The position numbers and the translations under genes were made by a program. A DNA stretch of 13,688 nucleotides from CAYHWE01 sp964360445 (GTDB lineage: Bacteria; Patescibacteriota; Patescibacteriia; Patescibacteriales; JAKAJF01): assembly GCA_964360445.1 (NCBI GenBank), contig CAYHWE010000026.1:1-13688 (forward strand), in the 5' to 3' direction. How positions within the stretch are numbered: position 1 is the first letter of the stretch; the number at the start of each line of letters is the position of its first letter. Shown piece by piece: positions 10,802-13,688 of this stretch. The notes below the pieces were generated by a model. That model saw nothing but the letters and a program-made list of their open reading frames with translations. It did no database searches and was not told the DNA's origin.

Positions 10802-12736
10802 ATGGCGTCAAAAATAAAAAATGAAAAAAAAGAGGAGAAAGTCCTGATTGCGGCGGCCGATGAGCCTACCGGATTTTCAGAGCATCAATTGCCGACGGAC
10901 GAGGAGATAAAAAATGAAGAAATAGAAGAAAGCCTGATGGAGATATACCAGGATGAGAATGGCGAGCTGGCGAATGTTTCCCATTTTGATATCAAGAAAA
11001 GGCGCGGGATGATTTTCTATGCGACTGTCTCTATCCTGTCGGTATCGCTCTTAGTCGGAGCTGCTTTCGGATTTTTTAAATATGTGTACCAGAAAAATAC
11101 CGGTTCCGGATCAGTCGAATTATCCGTAAGAGGGCCGAAAGAAGTCAATTCCGGAGAGGAATTTTCGTATGAAATTATATATAGGAATTTGAACAATGTT
11201 GAAATCAGGAATACTGAGCTTAAAGTGACTTATCCGAAAAATTTCATTTTCATCGGAAGCAATGTCGCCGCCGCCGATAAGAATGGCTTATGGAGACTGG
11301 ACAGCCTTGGCGCGCACAGGAGCGGAAGAATAGAAATAAAAGGAAAGATCGTCGGACAGGAGAATGAAGTCAATACGATGCTCGCCGGCATAAATTATGT
11401 TCCGGCCAATTTTTCTTCGGAATTCAGGAAAGAAGCCGTGCTTGAAACGATCACAAAAGGAATCGGGATTGATTTTTCTTTCGCCCAGCAGAATTCGGTA
11501 TTGATAAACGAGGAAACGGCGATTTTAGTGAAATATAAAAAAAATCCGGAAAATAAGCTGGATAATTTCCGCCTTTCTTTCGCCAATATTGACAATATTA
11601 TTTTTTCCACTTCTACTACCGCGCAGAAAGAAGGAGCGGAGGCCGTAAAGCCGGGGGTCTGGGATTTTAAGGAAATGAAAGACGAGGACGAGTTGGAAAT
11701 AAGATTCAGGTTCAAAGATAAAAGAGCGGAAACCGAGGAAGTAGTTTTGGATTTCGAATACAAAGAGGGTGATAATTATTATAAGATATTGGAAAAGAAA
11801 CTGCCTTATGAAATGATCAGGAACGAGCTTAATCTTAACCTGATCCTGAACGGTTCGCGCAATGATCAGGGAATAGATTTCGGACAGACCCTGAATTATT
11901 CCATCGTTTACGCGAATAAAGGCGAAGAAGAAATGAGGGATGTCGTGATTATGGCGGTCCTGAACAGCGACATATTGGATTGGTCCAGCCTGGATGATGC
12001 TAATGATGGGAAAATCGTAGGCAACAGCATAATCTGGAGCAAAGAAGAAATTCCGGCTCTCGCTTCTTTGGAAAAAAATAATGAAGGCACGATAGATTTT
12101 TCCATAAAGGCGCTGTCCTTGGAAAAGGCAAGGCCGAGACAGGGCGAGCAGGATAAGAAATATGAGGTTGCCGGTTACGCGCAATTCAGCATCGGGAATA
12201 TGGAAGCAAAAGAAAGCGACAGCACTAAGAGCAATGCCATAGTAAGCAGGGTCAACAGCGACCTGAAATTGAATGAACAGGTAAGATATTTTAATGAGGA
12301 TAATATCGCCGTCGGCTCAGGCCCGATTCCGCCGAAAGTCGGAGAAACGACAAGTTTGAAGGTTGACTGGACGCTGACGAACAATCTGCATGAACTGAGC
12401 GGCCTAAAAGTCGAAACGATCCTGCCTAAGAATGTCGAATGGGATGGCAAGAACAGGACGACTGTCGGTTCTGTCAGTTTCGATGAAGCTAACAGGCGGG
12501 TGATATGGGATATCGGCAGATTGCCTATGGATGTTTATGAGATAGTCGCTGAATTCAATATTAAGGTTACGCCAGCCGAAAACGATCGGGACAGGATCAT
12601 GGTGCTCCTATCAGGAACGGATGTTTACGCCGTCGATACCGTCACTAATTCAGAGATCCGTAAAACGGGCGGAGCGAAAACGACAAAACTGGAGGATGAT
12701 GATATAGCTGATACGGAAGGAGGATTAGTAAGATAA
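10802..12736 (+). CDS. Membrane-anchored DUF11-like beta-sandwich repeat protein
   Basis: The 644-residue protein has an acidic cytoplasmic N-terminus (1-65), a KKRR stop at 65-68, one membrane segment at about 70-95 (IFYATVSILSVSLLVGAAFG) and an external remainder. That part is built from repeated immunoglobulin-like/DUF11-type domains: about 104-190 (SVELSVRGPKEVNSGEEFSY, then YRNLNNVEIRNTELKVTYP), about 342-445 (LNLNLILNG, then SIVYANKGEEEMRDVVI) and about 485-596 (LTNNLHELSGLKVETILP). The pattern of a 'Y-x-N' turn followed by 'LKVxxPKN' is characteristic of DUF11 domains in surface proteins. It is probably a structural or adhesive component displayed on the cell surface next to the DUF4012 protein. 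No catalytic motif or C-terminal sorting signal is seen. The gene ends at TAA 12734-12736, one base before the presumed tgt start. Confidence 0.82.
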   Translation: MASKIKNEKKEEKVLIAAADEPTGFSEHQLPTDEEIKNEEIEESLMEIYQDENGELANVSHFDIKKRRGMIFYATVSILSVSLLVGAAFGFFKYVYQKNTGSGSVELSVRGPKEVNSGEEFSYEIIYRNLNNVEIRNTELKVTYPKNFIFIGSNVAAADKNGLWRLDSLGAHRSGRIEIKGKIVGQENEVNTMLAGINYVPANFSSEFRKEAVLETITKGIGIDFSFAQQNSVLINEETAILVKYKKNPENKLDNFRLSFANIDNIIFSTSTTAQKEGAEAVKPGVWDFKEMKDEDELEIRFRFKDKRAETEEVVLDFEYKEGDNYYKILEKKLPYEMIRNELNLNLILNGSRNDQGIDFGQTLNYSIVYANKGEEEMRDVVIMAVLNSDILDWSSLDDANDGKIVGNSIIWSKEEIPALASLEKNNEGTIDFSIKALSLEKARPRQGEQDKKYEVAGYAQFSIGNMEAKESDSTKSNAIVSRVNSDLKLNEQVRYFNEDNIAVGSGPIPPKVGETTSLKVDWTLTNNLHELSGLKVETILPKNVEWDGKNRTTVGSVSFDEANRRVIWDIGRLPMDVYEIVAEFNIKVTPAENDRDRIMVLLSGTDVYAVDTVTNSEIRKTGGAKTTKLEDDDIADTEGGLVR

Positions 12737-12737
12737 T

Positions 12738-13688
12738 ATGGCAAGATTCAAACTGAACAAAAAAACAAATCGGGCATACGTCTCGGCAGCATAAAAACAA
12801 AGAGCGGAGTTATAAAGACTCCGTTCTTTATGCCTGACGCGACGCGCGGATTCGTAAAGCTGTTAAGCGGAGATGATCTGCGAAAAGTCAAGATGGGGCC
12901 GATGGTGATAAATACTTATCATCTATTCCTGCAGCCGAAGACGGATATAATAAAGAAAGCCGGCGGGGCGCATAAATTCATGGCTTGGGATAAACCGCTT
13001 CTTTCCGATAGCGGCGGATTCCAGGTATTTTCTTTGGTGCATCGCAATCCGGAGATGGGGATGATCCATAATGATGGCGTTAAATTCAGATCACCGATCG
13101 ATGGCGCCTGGCACGATATCACTCCGGAAAAATCGATCCAGATCCAGTTTGATCTTGGAACCGATATGATGGTCTGTTTCGATGATTGCCCGCCCAATGA
13201 TTACAGTAAGGAAAAAATCAAAGAAGCTGTCATGCGCACGATCAGTTGGGCAAAGAGGTGTAAAGCTGAATACGAAAAGCAAATAAAAAAAAGAAAGATA
13301 AAAGAAAGCGAGAGGCCTCTCCTGTTCGGCGTCATCCAGGGCGGGGCGGAATTTGATTTAAGAGAATTATGCACGAAGGAATTGGTAAAAATCGGTTTTG
13401 ACGGATACGGATTCGGCGCGATGCCGGTTGACGAGAAAGGAAATTTTTTAGGCGAAATCTTAAAATTCACTGCTGATCTGATTCCGGAAGATTCTTTGCG
13501 TTTCGCCTTGGGCATCGGTTCGCCGGATGATATTGACAAATGCGCCCGCTATGGCTGGGATATGTTTGATTGCGTCATCCCGACCAGAGAGGGAAGACAT
13601 GGACGGCTTTTCCTTTGGAAAAGAAATTCCAAATCTCAATCCGCCAGCTGGCGGACAAATTCCAAAGAATTTTATGAAACTATAAACA
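12738..13688 (+). CDS. tgt: tRNA-guanine transglycosylase, right end cut off, apparent -1 frameshift near start
   Basis: Tgt exchanges guanine-34 of GUN anticodons for preQ1 in the queuosine pathway, in the cytoplasm. Hallmarks are LLSDSGGFQVFSL (general-base Asp), MMVCFDDCPP, GVIQGGAEFDLREL and MFDCVIPTREGRHG (nucleophile Asp). The zinc-binding C-terminus lies beyond the window. The main frame (from 12737) has no ATG, GTG or TTG before 12830, which would cut off the N-terminal strand. ATG 12738, behind AAGGAGG (12717-12723), begins MARFKLNKK in another frame. A -1 shift at the seven-A run 12759-12765 joins it to NKSGIRLGSIKTKSG, giving a normal Tgt N-terminus. A 33-bp palindromic insertion (13624-13656) adds 11 codons after GRLFLWKRN. 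The guanine-pocket GGL is GAM here (YGFGAMPVDE). The enzyme call is firm; whether the frameshift is real, programmed or a sequencing error is open. Confidence 0.88.
13624..13666. repeat. Palindromic element in tgt flanked by direct repeats
   Basis: TCCGCCAGCTGGCGGA (13640-13655) is a perfect 16-bp palindrome. It sits between two copies of AAATTCCAAA (13624-13633 and 13657-13666). The repeat period is 33 bp, exactly 11 codons, so the reading frame stays open and NSK appears twice around the added residues. This looks like insertion of a small mobile palindrome with a target-site duplication. Confidence 0.75.

Noticed and set aside
11525..12184. A 219-codon open frame on the minus strand inside the DUF11-like gene
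   Set aside because: It lies wholly within a well-supported gene on the other strand, has no ribosome-binding site or recognisable domain, and is rich in residues expected from antisense reading.

Overview
The window reads as a chromosomal segment of an uncultured bacterium, most likely a member of the Candidate Phyla Radiation (Patescibacteria, Parcubacteria-like). This is an inference. It rests on a DUF4012 membrane protein next to a DUF11-type repeat surface protein, several membrane or cytoplasmic glycosyltransferases, small DksA-type zinc-finger proteins, many genes without a Shine-Dalgarno sequence, and palindromic repeats inserted inside genes. The standard genetic code fits all genes: TGA is used as a stop.

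Layout. Positions 1-218 hold only repeats and stem-loops, including a fragment that looks like mobile-element debris. Positions 219-1559 encode a low-molecular-weight phosphatase/arsenate-reductase-like protein and two Nudix hydrolases. Positions 1560-1850 carry no protein gene but contain what looks like a free-standing structured RNA. It has its own promoter, a tRNA-like five-helix domain with a T-loop, a second three-way-junction domain and a strong intrinsic terminator; I do not recognise its family. Next is a small basic helical-repeat protein (1932-2348) with a consensus sigma70 promoter, a strong ribosome-binding site and a TTG start. It converges on a large multi-spanning membrane protein (2364-4292, minus strand).

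Positions 4293-4531 are a REP-type inverted repeat pair. A GT-C/PMT-like membrane glycosyltransferase follows (4532-6292, plus), converging on two small zinc-finger genes (6282-7052, minus). A divergent promoter region, in which one TTGTCAA box appears to serve both strands, separates these from a GT4 glycosyltransferase (7141-8247), a DUF4012 protein (8344-10782), a DUF11-like repeat protein (10802-12736) and the start of tRNA-guanine transglycosylase (12738 to the right edge).

The genes from about 2.4 to 12.7 kb suggest a cell-envelope module: two integral-membrane glycosyltransferase-like proteins, one cytoplasmic sugar transferase, one DUF4012 protein and one membrane-anchored beta-sandwich protein that projects outward. 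The zinc-finger pair could be regulatory. Three things deserve a second look: the tRNA-like structured RNA, the apparent -1 frameshift plus an 11-codon palindromic insertion in tgt, and the apparently leaderless promoters.
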